Source of the DNA: Marinobacter oulmenensis
GTDB lineage: Bacteria > Pseudomonadota > Gammaproteobacteria > Pseudomonadales > Oleiphilaceae
Direction of reading: 5' to 3'
Length of the DNA stretch: 64,000 nucleotides
Assembly: GCF_014201735.1 (NCBI RefSeq)
Contig: NZ_JACHFE010000002.1
Span: 558,001 to 622,000 of the forward strand
Position numbers and translations under genes: made by a program. Of the stretch, positions 25,878-34,426 are shown piece by piece. The notes under the pieces are model-generated. The model ran no database searches. It had not been told where the DNA came from and saw only the letters and a list, made by a program, of their open reading frames with translations. Position 1 is the first letter of the stretch; each line of letters starts with the position of its first letter.

Positions 25878-27103
25878 ACCCCGCTCCTCAGGTCTGCCGT
25901 TTCGAGAGCCCGGGCAAGGCCTTGCAGTCTGGACTCCCAACTGTAGTCCAGCCGGATAATTTCGGGGCCCCGATCAGCCATGCGCCGCCGGGTCTCCGGG
26001 CTGTCGAGGATCTGGGCAATACCGGCCAGGAGGCCGTGTTCGTCGTCCGCCACCACAATGTCCCTGCCAGGCGTTGCGCTGATGCCCTCAAGACCCAGCG
26101 AGGTGGTGACCACCGGCAACCCGCAGGCCAACGCCTGCAGTATTTTGTTCTGGACACCCCGGGCAAGCCGGAAAGGCGCCACGAAGATGTCCGCCCGGTG
26201 ATACCAGGGCAGGATGTCGTCAACAAAGCCGGTGACAGTGACACCGGGTTTCCGTTCCAGTTGTCTCACCTCCGGCGCTGGCGCCATACCCGCAATCACG
26301 AATTCTGCATCAGGCCAGCGCGAGCGAATCGATTCCCAAAGGGCTTCCGCAAACCAGCACACCGCATCAACGTTGGGCTTGTAGTCCATCACGCCGGTGA
26401 ACAGGAACACCGGGTGGCCCGGATCCTCCCGTTCTGGCCCGGGATAAAACACCTGGGTATCCAGGCCATTGCCCAGCACCGAGACTTTGCCGGTGTCAGC
26501 CAGAAGCGTCGAGAAAAGCGCGACCTCATTGTCCGAGATAAAGAAACACTCATCGAAAACGTCATAGCAACGCAACTCCAGCCGGCTCAAAAGCCGCGCT
26601 TCCCGGCCATATACCCAGGCCATGGGCTGACTGGAACGGGCCTGGTACTGGCGCCACTTATCAGAGTCCAGATCCATGAAATCCAGGATCAATCGCGGCC
26701 TATCGGATCGGTGCTTAGCATTGAGGGAGTCACTGTGCAGGACATAAAACGCCATGGCCGAACTGGTGCAGATTACGGCGTCAAACTGTTGCGAAGCCAG
26801 GGCCTCGTCGAAAGCCCGTTGCAAAGACCGACTGTAGAAGTGGGTCACCGACAGCGGCTGGCCCGAGAGCAATCCCCAGGCCATCCGGGGCCACTTCGGC
26901 CCAAGGGGGAACAGCCGGACATCAATACCCAGTTGCTGAATCAACTGGTCGCCATAATCATGATCCTCGTGCGTTTCAATAGGCGACAGAACAGATATGC
27001 GATGGCCCCGTTCCACCAGAAACCGGAGCTGATGGTAGGTGCGGATCTTTTCACCTTTGTTGGCCGGAAACGGAATCCGGTGTGACAGCAGAAGTATGTT
27101 CAC
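25874..27103 (-). CDS. XrtA-associated sugar transferase (Stp1-like GT4)
   Basis: 409-residue GT-B enzyme with NILLLSHRIPFPANKGEKIR at the N-terminus, a signature of the PEP-CTERM/EpsH-associated sugar transferase group, and AVICTSSAMAFYVL further on. The donor half has FLFTGVMDYKPNVDAVCWF and VAPFRLARGVQNKILQALAC. The start is taken as GTG at 27103 because it overlaps the upstream stop in the form GTGA and leaves the family N-terminus intact; a longer frame would run into the upstream gene. Acceptor and donor are unknown. Confidence 0.9.
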   Translation of the reverse strand: MNILLLSHRIPFPANKGEKIRTYHQLRFLVERGHRISVLSPIETHEDHDYGDQLIQQLGIDVRLFPLGPKWPRMAWGLLSGQPLSVTHFYSRSLQRAFDEALASQQFDAVICTSSAMAFYVLHSDSLNAKHRSDRPRLILDFMDLDSDKWRQYQARSSQPMAWVYGREARLLSRLELRCYDVFDECFFISDNEVALFSTLLADTGKVSVLGNGLDTQVFYPGPEREDPGHPVFLFTGVMDYKPNVDAVCWFAEALWESIRSRWPDAEFVIAGMAPAPEVRQLERKPGVTVTGFVDDILPWYHRADIFVAPFRLARGVQNKILQALACGLPVVTTSLGLEGISATPGRDIVVADDEHGLLAGIAQILDSPETRRRMADRGPEIIRLDYSWESRLQGLARALETADLRSGV

Positions 27104-28245
27104 GGCGCTAACCAGCAGTGTTTCAGACGGCGGGCGGTCTGCTCCGCACGGAGTTTCAGGCGTTGGCGCTGCAGTCCGGCCTGGACCAGCTCTCCTTTCT
27201 GCTGCCCCAACTGGGCCTTGTAGCGCTCGTCCCCCCCCATGAAATCGTAGTAATTGAAGCCACGCTCCAGGTAGTCGGCGACACAAAGGGCATGGCCCAG
27301 CAGACCGGGCTTGAGTCGGTTATCGTTTTCTGCCGGGAATCCGGCCAGATAGAAGTAGACCCGACGGCGGTACAGCAGGTTGTAGAACAGTGCGATCGTT
27401 CTCTCGCCGGCTTTTACCACGATCAGGTCCACTCCGGATTTCTCCCATTGAGTTTCAATCAGTTGCCGATGAAAGTTGGTGAACTGGGCATTGGCATAGC
27501 CGCTGCCAGCGCCACCGTCTCCCCAGCGACGAAGGTGCCAGGGGCCAATGGCGTCAAACAGCGCCAGGGCTTCAGCCACCGTATTCGGCCGCTCCAGATG
27601 CAGAGCCCCTGTCTCCTCATACAGTCTCCATGCACGGCGGATCTGATGTCGGGTGTTACCTGACAGGCTGGCAAGATAGCTGCTCCCTTCTTTCCGCAGG
27701 GCCTGAAGATCGATGCCATAGCAATGGGCCTGCCACCTGATATGTGACGTCAGACCGGTAAGACGGGACAGTTCATCAATGTATTCCCGGTCGCTGGCGC
27801 CTAGGACCAGTTCGTCCCAGCCCCGGTGATGTTGAAGAAGGTGATCGACGCAGGCCCGCGCGACCAGCGGTTCATATCCGCGTTCCGCCAAAAAGCCGTT
27901 GTACTCAATCCAGATCTGATCCTGATGGCGCAAACCCGTCTGATGCAGCTTCAGGCACCGGGATACCAATACCCCATGCCGTCGCTCGGCATCCGAGCAC
28001 AGCAGGCCCATACCCACCAGGCTGCCCCGGTCCCATACCCTCAGCACCAGAACCTCCGGCCGGTAGACCCTTAGCCAGTTGCCAATCCAGTGCCATGACA
28101 GAAACACTTCTGGCTGAGCCTTTTCTTCCAGCCCAATCCAGTCACCCGCCAGCGTGTGGAAGTTATCCGTCACCCAGTTACTTTGTACGTCCAAGAGCTC
28201 GGTCTCATGCATTTGCTGGCCAACTCCCCGCCCTAGCCAATCCAT
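27100..28245 (-). CDS. CelD/BcsL-type GNAT acyltransferase
   Basis: About 381 residues, similar to the CelD/BcsL (Acetyltransf_6) proteins of exopolysaccharide loci. Features are the WHWIGNWLRVYRPEVLVLRV opening, LSGNTRHQIRRAWRLYEETG (the SxNxRxxxRR motif) and FYNLLYRRRVYFYLAGFPAE with FMGGDERYKAQLG near the end. It probably acylates a sugar amine. The start is uncertain: ATG at 28245 has GAGGAG ten bases upstream and is preferred; a longer form from 28302 would overlap the barrel gene, and ATG at 28212 is a third option. Confidence 0.82.
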   Translation of the reverse strand: MDWLGRGVGQQMHETELLDVQSNWVTDNFHTLAGDWIGLEEKAQPEVFLSWHWIGNWLRVYRPEVLVLRVWDRGSLVGMGLLCSDAERRHGVLVSRCLKLHQTGLRHQDQIWIEYNGFLAERGYEPLVARACVDHLLQHHRGWDELVLGASDREYIDELSRLTGLTSHIRWQAHCYGIDLQALRKEGSSYLASLSGNTRHQIRRAWRLYEETGALHLERPNTVAEALALFDAIGPWHLRRWGDGGAGSGYANAQFTNFHRQLIETQWEKSGVDLIVVKAGERTIALFYNLLYRRRVYFYLAGFPAENDNRLKPGLLGHALCVADYLERGFNYYDFMGGDERYKAQLGQQKGELVQAGLQRQRLKLRAEQTARRLKHCWLAP

Positions 28246-28288
28246 GGGTTGAAGACTCCTCTCTATCCTTAAACCGGGCTGCGACAAA

Positions 28289-29638
28289 TCAACCGCCCAC
28301 ATTCGTCAGTGAAAAGCCGTGGCTAAACATCAGTCGCAGCAAAAACTCTTCCTCATCATCTCCGGGAACACGGCTGCGAAGATACGACTGGGTGAAATCA
28401 ACGCTGAAAGATGTATTCTCAGCCAGTTCCCGGGTCCAGCGGGTATTGATCCGGTGTACCTGTTCCTCGATTGTGCCGGCATCCTCACCAGCATCGCCCT
28501 GCCAGGTGTAGCCTATGGTCAGCGTCTGCAGTGAGGTAAGCTCCACTCCCAGATTGGCACTGGTCCGGTATTCATGGCGCCTGGTCTCCGACAACTGGGA
28601 CTCCAGTACGGATCCCTCGATAACGAAACCGAGCGTACAGACATCACACAGCCGGGTGGTGTTGTGGGCGACAGAAAGGGAATCAGTCAGCACCAACTCG
28701 GTCAGACGCACGCTATCGGGCAAAAAGGACAGGAATTCCGGAACATCCAGGGAAAGATCAATCGTGCTGTCGGTCAGGCGGCGGTTGTACTCCACGATGG
28801 TCTGGGAGTCCGGAGTCATCCAGGAACGGGTGATAAACCCGGTGCCAGCCTCGTAGTCGGAGGCGGTTCCGTCGTTGTACTCCGTTTCCGCCTGACTGAC
28901 ACCAACGCCTATACCGAAACTGCCCGTTTCCAGAACGCGATTGTAGGACAGCTGCAGGGAATCAATCGTAGTGTCGGTATCCGACTCGTCCGAGATACTC
29001 CGGGAACCGACCAGACTCGCCGAAGAACGCTCACTCAGTCGCCTCGATAGTGTGGCGGAGCCCGTGTAGGAGCTATCTCCGCCCACATCCCCTTCACCGT
29101 AACTGCGCCCGGCCTGCCCGGAAATCCGAAGCTCGGTCAGCTCGCCCCGATAAACCCGCAACCCCGCTCCACCACTGAGGCTGTGGCGGGTATCATATTC
29201 GGAGGGGTTGGCCACAAACCCAGTGTCATTACGAACGGAATTCACTGTATGACCGAGGTTGAAATCAAAAGGGCTGGCCGGATCCCAGTGGTTGAATCGG
29301 GTGGCACCAACCAGGGAGCTGCTGTCAGACTGACCACCATTGGCCAGATCCCGCTCCATCTCCAGGGTGCCGCTGTACCGAAGATCGAGCGCGTTGGCAC
29401 CGCTGCGCATGCCGCCGCCCACACTGCCAGAAACACCGATGCTGGGTTCTGTGGTGGAATTCGCACCGTTTGCTCCGTCCGCCCGACTGTGGGCAACGCC
29501 GGCAAACACGGAGGCAGAACCGGATATGGCCTGAATACTGTCATCAAGGCTCTGGGCGGATGCTCCTGCGCTGATCAGCCCAACCATGCCCAGGCCTGCC
29601 AGCCGACTCCAGACGAACTTCCCTGTGTGCACATTCAT
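28289..29638 (-). CDS. XrtA-system outer-membrane beta-barrel protein
   Basis: 449-residue outer-membrane protein. A signal peptide (VWSRLAGLGMVGLISAGASA, cleavage before QSLDD) is followed by regularly alternating amphipathic strands such as GNALDLRYSG-like repeats, ATRFNHWDPASPFDFNLGHT and SFGIGVGVSQAETEYNDGTA. This matches the TIGR03016-type PEP-CTERM-associated barrel, a candidate export pore or surface anchor for the polymer. ATG at 29638 is chosen for its GAGGA ribosome site at 8 bases. It lies 4 bases after the BY-kinase-like gene. Confidence 0.85.
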   Translation of the reverse strand: MNVHTGKFVWSRLAGLGMVGLISAGASAQSLDDSIQAISGSASVFAGVAHSRADGANGANSTTEPSIGVSGSVGGGMRSGANALDLRYSGTLEMERDLANGGQSDSSSLVGATRFNHWDPASPFDFNLGHTVNSVRNDTGFVANPSEYDTRHSLSGGAGLRVYRGELTELRISGQAGRSYGEGDVGGDSSYTGSATLSRRLSERSSASLVGSRSISDESDTDTTIDSLQLSYNRVLETGSFGIGVGVSQAETEYNDGTASDYEAGTGFITRSWMTPDSQTIVEYNRRLTDSTIDLSLDVPEFLSFLPDSVRLTELVLTDSLSVAHNTTRLCDVCTLGFVIEGSVLESQLSETRRHEYRTSANLGVELTSLQTLTIGYTWQGDAGEDAGTIEEQVHRINTRWTRELAENTSFSVDFTQSYLRSRVPGDDEEEFLLRLMFSHGFSLTNVGG

Positions 29639-29642
29639 AGGA

Positions 29643-30518
29643 TTATTCCTCAAAAATCAGACCCGCAAACTTGTCTGAATCCAGAGCTTCAATCGAATCC
29701 GCAACTTCGTCCCCGGTCACCTGCCCAAAAGGAATGCCAAACACAATCTGATCGGAAAAACGCTCCAGAATCCGGGCCTCGGTGCTGTCCCGGAAGGGCG
29801 GCGCGTTGATGACGATGCATCGATCGGGGTACTTTTCCTTGAGCTCCACCATCAACTGGCGCATCCGTACCGATGAGAACAGTTCCACCGCCGAGGAGAC
29901 CTGGGTTCCCGCCGGAATCACCGTCAGTCTGGCCACGCCACTTGGGTAGAGGATGTCCTTGATGGGTATGGCAGGATCCGCCACAAAATCCGTGACCCCG
30001 CTGGCGATCGGAGTGGACACCAAATAGCCCAGAGCTCCGGAGTATGGGTCGCAATCCACCAACAAGGCGGAGGTGTGGGAGTCCATGGCAAACGCCGCTG
30101 CCAGATTGAATGCCGTCAGTACTGAACCGCCGTTCCGGCCCAGGCTACTAAGCATGATGGTAAAATTTGCCTCCCCCGCCCGGTTTCGTAACTGGATCCG
30201 AAGCTCCCGGTAGGCATCCATTACAGCCTTGTCGGGCATACCCGGGTAAATGATTTTCCGCTCACGCAGTTGCTCCCGGCTCCATGGAGCGGGATTACTG
30301 ATCAGAGCGAGCGACAGTGAGGAATCGTATACCGTAGGCGGGTGCTCCCCAGCATCAACATCCAGCCTGACCCAGTTCGGCTCTTTCCTGCCGGAACCGG
30401 CGAAGGGCCGCTCCTTCCGGAAGTTGTCCTCCGGCCGGGCTTCACCCTCATGCTGACCTTTGCGGCGACGTTCTTCCTCGCTTTTCAGCAAGGCGTTATA
30501 TAGCTTGTTATCGTCCAT
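29643..30518 (-). CDS. BY-kinase-like ATPase with degenerate Walker motifs
   Basis: 291-residue protein in the position of the XrtA tyrosine autokinase. The family context is clear: AYRELRIQLRNR, FTIMLSS, then ALLVDCDPYSGALGYL (Walker A', about residues 151-165) and the CapB-like layout. The Walker A site, however, reads SSLGRNGGSVLTAFN (about residues 124-138), without the GKS/GKT lysine. The Walker B position reads CIVINAPP, with Asn in place of Asp. There is no Tyr-rich C-terminal tail. It is therefore probably not an active kinase but may still bind the Wzz-like partner encoded upstream. The start at 30518 shares one base with that partner's stop (TGATG). Confidence 0.88.
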   Translation of the reverse strand: MDDNKLYNALLKSEEERRRKGQHEGEARPEDNFRKERPFAGSGRKEPNWVRLDVDAGEHPPTVYDSSLSLALISNPAPWSREQLRERKIIYPGMPDKAVMDAYRELRIQLRNRAGEANFTIMLSSLGRNGGSVLTAFNLAAAFAMDSHTSALLVDCDPYSGALGYLVSTPIASGVTDFVADPAIPIKDILYPSGVARLTVIPAGTQVSSAVELFSSVRMRQLMVELKEKYPDRCIVINAPPFRDSTEARILERFSDQIVFGIPFGQVTGDEVADSIEALDSDKFAGLIFEE

Positions 30519-32089
30519 CAATTGCCCCCGCCGGCAAGCAGTTCCGTGGCCTGGATCACCAACTGTCGGGGATCAATGCCCAGAATGTTGAAGACAAGCA
30601 CCGCCAGATAGCCCGCCATAAAGACCGCCAGCACCAACAATGGCACAAGCACCTCCCTGCGCAGTAGCCGGTCACGCCAGGTGCTGCGATACCTGGGAAT
30701 CGAAGTCAGTACCGGGACGTTTTCCGGTAACGCCAGTTGCAATGCCCGCGGTGACCGAATGCGCTGATCGAACATGACCAGCATACCCAACAGGCCCAAT
30801 ACAGACGCGCTCCCCAGGAACGGGCCGGCAATACCAAACTGGTAGAGCTGCAGGCCGTCCCAACTGGTGGGATAGGTCGCCGGTTCCTGGATCCGGTAAC
30901 TGATGCCCTCTCCCTGCACATCCAGGGTCATGGACAGACGGGCTTTTTCCCGGCGCTGCAGCATGTCTTCATAGACACCACGGGTAACGTCGTAGTCCCG
31001 GGTCAGTTCGGCCAGTTCGGCCTGATTCTCGGCCACTTTTTCGGATCGCTGGAAGGCGTCCTGAAGCAGGTTTTCCAGAGACGCCAGGCGTTTTTTCTGC
31101 ACAGCAAGACGGGTTGTGCTCTCGGAAAGTTCAATTTTCAGATTCTCGTAGACGGGGTTTTCCATGACCTCGGTCACCGCCCCTTCCCGACTGCCCTCAT
31201 CCGGACTGTCTGCCTGCGCTTCGAGATCGGCAATCTGCGACTTCACACTGACCACATCCGGGTGTTTTTCGTGGAAACGCAGAAGCAGACTGTCCAGTTC
31301 CTGTCGCAGTGACGCCAGACGACGCTCTGCAGATGATTTACCAGGGTCGACGGTGACCCGGCGCACCGGTTCCTCTTGCGCCAACTGGTTGCGGCGCAAC
31401 TGGATTTCCGCCTCACTCTGCTGGATCTCGAGCTTCAGGTTTTCGATTTCCTGGCGCAGCGTTTCAATGCGTGTCAGAGCGCTGCGTTCGGTGCCTTCCT
31501 GATTGCCGGACTTGAATTCTTTCAGGCGCTGCTCGGCATCCTCCAGTTGGCGCTGATAGGCCTGAACCTGGGAATCAATGAATTCAAAGGCACCCTGGCT
31601 CTCGGAGCGTTTCTTGCGGACGGTCCGCTCAATAAAGCGGTTCAGTACGGCACTGAGTACCCGGAAGGATTCCTCTGCATCCGGGCTGGTATAGCGGAGT
31701 TCCAGGAAGCTGCCACTGGTGACACGCATCCGGATCTGCTGTCGCAGCCGGGCAATGGTTGCCGATTTGACGGCATCGCTGTCGACACCGGACATCAAAC
31801 CGGTGTCCACTCCGATCTGTTCGAGAAAGGAGCGACTCTGCAACATCTCCCGGGCTTCATTAAGCCGCTCGATCTGGGTCACCTCAGCCTGCCCCGCCAG
31901 CAGTGGCTGGAGTATGCTCGACTGATCGGCATACAGAACCGCCTCGGAGGTATACTGTTTGGGCATGACATAGCCGAAGGCCAGCACGCCGGCGGTGACC
32001 AGCATGAACACAAGCAGGGCCACCGTTTTCTTGCTGTACAGCTCAAGCCGGATCGCCTTCAGGGTATCCAGCAGGTACTGAAGATCCAT
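30518..32089 (-). CDS. XrtA-associated chain-length determinant (Wzz-like)
   Basis: 523-residue inner-membrane polysaccharide co-polymerase. It has an N-terminal helix (KTVALLVFMLVTAGVLAFGY, about residues 19-38), a long periplasmic coiled-coil part (residues ~150-390, many Glu/Gln/Arg heptads), and C-terminal helices (FGIAGPFLGSASVLGLLGML and LVPLLVLAVFMAGYLAVLVF). Such proteins set polymer length and couple Wzy to the outer-membrane exporter. It shares one base with both the upstream export gene and the downstream BY-kinase-like gene, the usual module order. Confidence 0.92.
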   Translation of the reverse strand: MDLQYLLDTLKAIRLELYSKKTVALLVFMLVTAGVLAFGYVMPKQYTSEAVLYADQSSILQPLLAGQAEVTQIERLNEAREMLQSRSFLEQIGVDTGLMSGVDSDAVKSATIARLRQQIRMRVTSGSFLELRYTSPDAEESFRVLSAVLNRFIERTVRKKRSESQGAFEFIDSQVQAYQRQLEDAEQRLKEFKSGNQEGTERSALTRIETLRQEIENLKLEIQQSEAEIQLRRNQLAQEEPVRRVTVDPGKSSAERRLASLRQELDSLLLRFHEKHPDVVSVKSQIADLEAQADSPDEGSREGAVTEVMENPVYENLKIELSESTTRLAVQKKRLASLENLLQDAFQRSEKVAENQAELAELTRDYDVTRGVYEDMLQRREKARLSMTLDVQGEGISYRIQEPATYPTSWDGLQLYQFGIAGPFLGSASVLGLLGMLVMFDQRIRSPRALQLALPENVPVLTSIPRYRSTWRDRLLRREVLVPLLVLAVFMAGYLAVLVFNILGIDPRQLVIQATELLAGGGN

Positions 32090-32727
32090 CAGAGCTCACC
32101 CCGAAACAGCGCCTTGCGCGGCACACTGATGACATCCCCCGGCTGAAGCGGGTGATTGGTCTGCATGTCGCCATCTTCCAGTACCGCCTCCAGGTCGAGA
32201 GAGAAGCTCTGGTACTTGCCATCAATCTGGCGATGCAGTACCGCCCTGTCCTCTGCGGCGAAATCGGTAACACCACCAGCAATCAGTACGACATCCAGCA
32301 CGGTCATGCCCGGCTGGTAGGCCACCGACTGCGGCTGGGCAACCTGTCCGGTAATCCGGATACGGTTACGGAATTCCTTGCTGGCGGGACTGGTCACCAT
32401 CACGGTGACTTCCGGTGTCCGGATGTATTCACTCAGTGCCGTACCGATCTCGGAAGCCAGGGCTTCCGGCTCCTTGCCTTCGGCTTTCACATCCCCCATC
32501 AGGGGCATGGAAATGAAACCGTCCGGACGGACAACAATCGACTGGCTGAGCTCCGGGTCCCGCCAGACATGAATCGAGATCGTGTCGCCCACCCCGATTT
32601 CATAAGGCTCCGGCTCCAGAGTCGATACCGGTGGCATATCCCCGGATGAGGGAAGCCCGGAGCATCCCGTTAACATCACCACCAAAGCGGCCAGTAGCGT
32701 TCCGAACACGTGTTTTGCTGTCATCAT
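32089..32727 (-). CDS. Polysaccharide export lipoprotein (Wza-like)
   Basis: 212-residue outer-membrane export protein. The lipobox is LTGCSG (Cys about residue 22). The Poly_export domain follows (YEIGVGDTISIHVWRDPELS and VVRPDGFISMPLMGDVKAEG), then a SLBB-like part (RIRITGQVAQPQSVAYQPGM). It matches the short XrtA-associated exporter type. Three ATGs lie close together; ATG at 32727 has GGAGGG at six bases and is preferred over 32733, where the ribosome site would touch the start. Confidence 0.9.
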   Translation of the reverse strand: MMTAKHVFGTLLAALVVMLTGCSGLPSSGDMPPVSTLEPEPYEIGVGDTISIHVWRDPELSQSIVVRPDGFISMPLMGDVKAEGKEPEALASEIGTALSEYIRTPEVTVMVTSPASKEFRNRIRITGQVAQPQSVAYQPGMTVLDVVLIAGGVTDFAAEDRAVLHRQIDGKYQSFSLDLEAVLEDGDMQTNHPLQPGDVISVPRKALFRGEL

Positions 32728-32758
32728 GACCATCCCTCCAGAATCCCTTTTATGATCA

Positions 32759-34165
32759 TCAACGTACGCCCTTGCCCAGGAGGATGACCTCCACGGTCTG
32801 GATCATGATCAGCAGATCCATCATCAGGCTATGGTTTTTCGAGTAGTAAAGGTCATACTCGAGTTTGTGTCTGGCATCCTCTACCGACGCGCCGTAGGGG
32901 TATTTCAGTTGCGCCCACCCCATCAGGCCTGGTTTGACATAATGGCGGGTGTCATAGAACGGAATCTTTTCGGTGAGTTCTGAGACAAATTCCGGCCGCT
33001 CCGGGCGTGGCCCCACGATGCTCATTTCGCCCCTGATAACATTATAGATCTGCGGCAATTCATCGAGGCGGGTATTGCGTATGAATGCGCCAACGCGGGT
33101 AATGCGATCATCCTTACTGCTCGCCCACCGGGCCTTGCCATCCTTTTCAGCATCCAGTCTCATGCTCCGGATTTTATAGATCCGGAACTCCCGGCCCAGC
33201 ATGCCCACCCGGTTCTGGCTATACAGCACCGGACGGCCGGTTTCCGCCCACACAGCAAGCGCCGTGAGAATCATGAAAGGACATGCCACCAACAGGATGA
33301 ACAGGCTCAGTGTCAGATCCAGCAACCGCTTGGCAAAAGCACGGGTACGCGACGCCTTGAAACCATCGGAGAACACGATCCAGGACGGATGCACCATATC
33401 GAGCTTCACTTTCTTGAGCTCGCGCTCGTAGAAATCGATGCCGTTTGTCACTGCAATCCCGCGAAGCTTGCATTCCATGAGGTCCGGCACCGGCAGCCAC
33501 CCGCCAGAAGCGCTGCGCCGCTCCTGTTGGGCAATCACGATTTCCGAAACCTCATTGCGAAGGCAGAAGCGGTAAAAGTCGCCGGGCGGCGGAATCAGCT
33601 GTTCGTCACCGACCGTTCGATTCGGACTGTCGGCAATGCAGCCAATGATCCGGATGCCCAGAGCCCGCATGTTGGTCTGGTATTCCTCAAGCAGCGAGGC
33701 CGCCAGATCACCGGCGCCAAAAATCACAACGCGCCGGACCACCTGCTCGGAATCCACCACTCTCTGGAACACGAGCCGGATCAGAAGGACAGACAAGGAT
33801 GCCAGCACCACGGCCCAGAACAGACCGGTGCTGCCCGGATCCGCCGATGGAAAAAGAAAATACAGAATGGTCAGACCCAGCCCGCCGATAAAGCAGTAGG
33901 CAACCAGGGTGCGCAGGAACAGTGACAACGCGGTTTCCTGAACCATGGCCAGGTATCCGCCCATAGCCAGCGTTCCTGCACTCATCACCACCGCGAACAT
34001 AAGCGCAGAGGCCAGATCCGGAGGCGTGGGCAGTTGTGCCAGCCCCAGTGGCGCCAGCAACAGGGCCAACAGCGAGAAAATGGCAAACAACACGCCAAAC
34101 TCAACCAGCCCTAGCACCACGTACGGAAGATGGAGGTAATGCTTTCTGAACCGTATGTAAGACAC
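32759..34165 (-). CDS. Undecaprenyl-phosphate sugar phosphotransferase (priming enzyme)
   Basis: 468-residue polyprenyl glycosylphosphotransferase of the XrtA-associated EpsB type. Four or five N-terminal membrane helices are followed by a CoA-binding-like middle domain (RRVVIFGAGDLAASLLEEY) and the catalytic C-terminal domain. That domain has KRLLDLTLSLFILLVACPFM, KIRSMRLDAEKDGKARWASS, DELPQIYNVIRGEMSIVGPR with the conserved PRPERPEF, and LMGWAQLKYPYGAS. It starts repeat-unit synthesis by placing the first sugar phosphate on undecaprenyl phosphate. The GTG start has AGGAAG six bases upstream. It is the first gene of the long minus-strand operon. Confidence 0.93.
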   Translation of the reverse strand: MSYIRFRKHYLHLPYVVLGLVEFGVLFAIFSLLALLLAPLGLAQLPTPPDLASALMFAVVMSAGTLAMGGYLAMVQETALSLFLRTLVAYCFIGGLGLTILYFLFPSADPGSTGLFWAVVLASLSVLLIRLVFQRVVDSEQVVRRVVIFGAGDLAASLLEEYQTNMRALGIRIIGCIADSPNRTVGDEQLIPPPGDFYRFCLRNEVSEIVIAQQERRSASGGWLPVPDLMECKLRGIAVTNGIDFYERELKKVKLDMVHPSWIVFSDGFKASRTRAFAKRLLDLTLSLFILLVACPFMILTALAVWAETGRPVLYSQNRVGMLGREFRIYKIRSMRLDAEKDGKARWASSKDDRITRVGAFIRNTRLDELPQIYNVIRGEMSIVGPRPERPEFVSELTEKIPFYDTRHYVKPGLMGWAQLKYPYGASVEDARHKLEYDLYYSKNHSLMMDLLIMIQTVEVILLGKGVR

Positions 34166-34426
34166 GCTGAACTTCCTTGTCGACTCATTGACAATCAGCG
34201 ATACGCAGCCCCGCCCCGAAGAAGTTCCTCAAAAGGAATCCAGAGCTTCAATGACAGGACCGCTACGCACCAAGCACTCAATAACCGATATTATTGTATC
34301 TTTTTGTAACTTTACTTTTCTATATTTTACAGTCAGTGTCTATTTTGTAGCAGGTAGTCATCGGATTTGTCCAGCAGCCACAAAAATTTCATCGGATTGC
34401 TGAAACACCGGAAAGGAGTACCGGAG
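34166..34426. promoter_or_regulatory. Divergent control region of the polysaccharide operons
   Basis: A 261-base gap between divergent starts. The centre (about 34280-34350) is clearly A/T-rich, with TATATT and TATTTT elements. The plus-strand side holds a 10-base direct repeat TCATCGGATT at 34358-34367 and 34389-34398 (31 bases start to start), close to three DNA turns. An inverted repeat TTGTC/GACAA lies at 34177-34194. I found no sigma-54 match. Exact promoters cannot be assigned. Confidence 0.5.
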
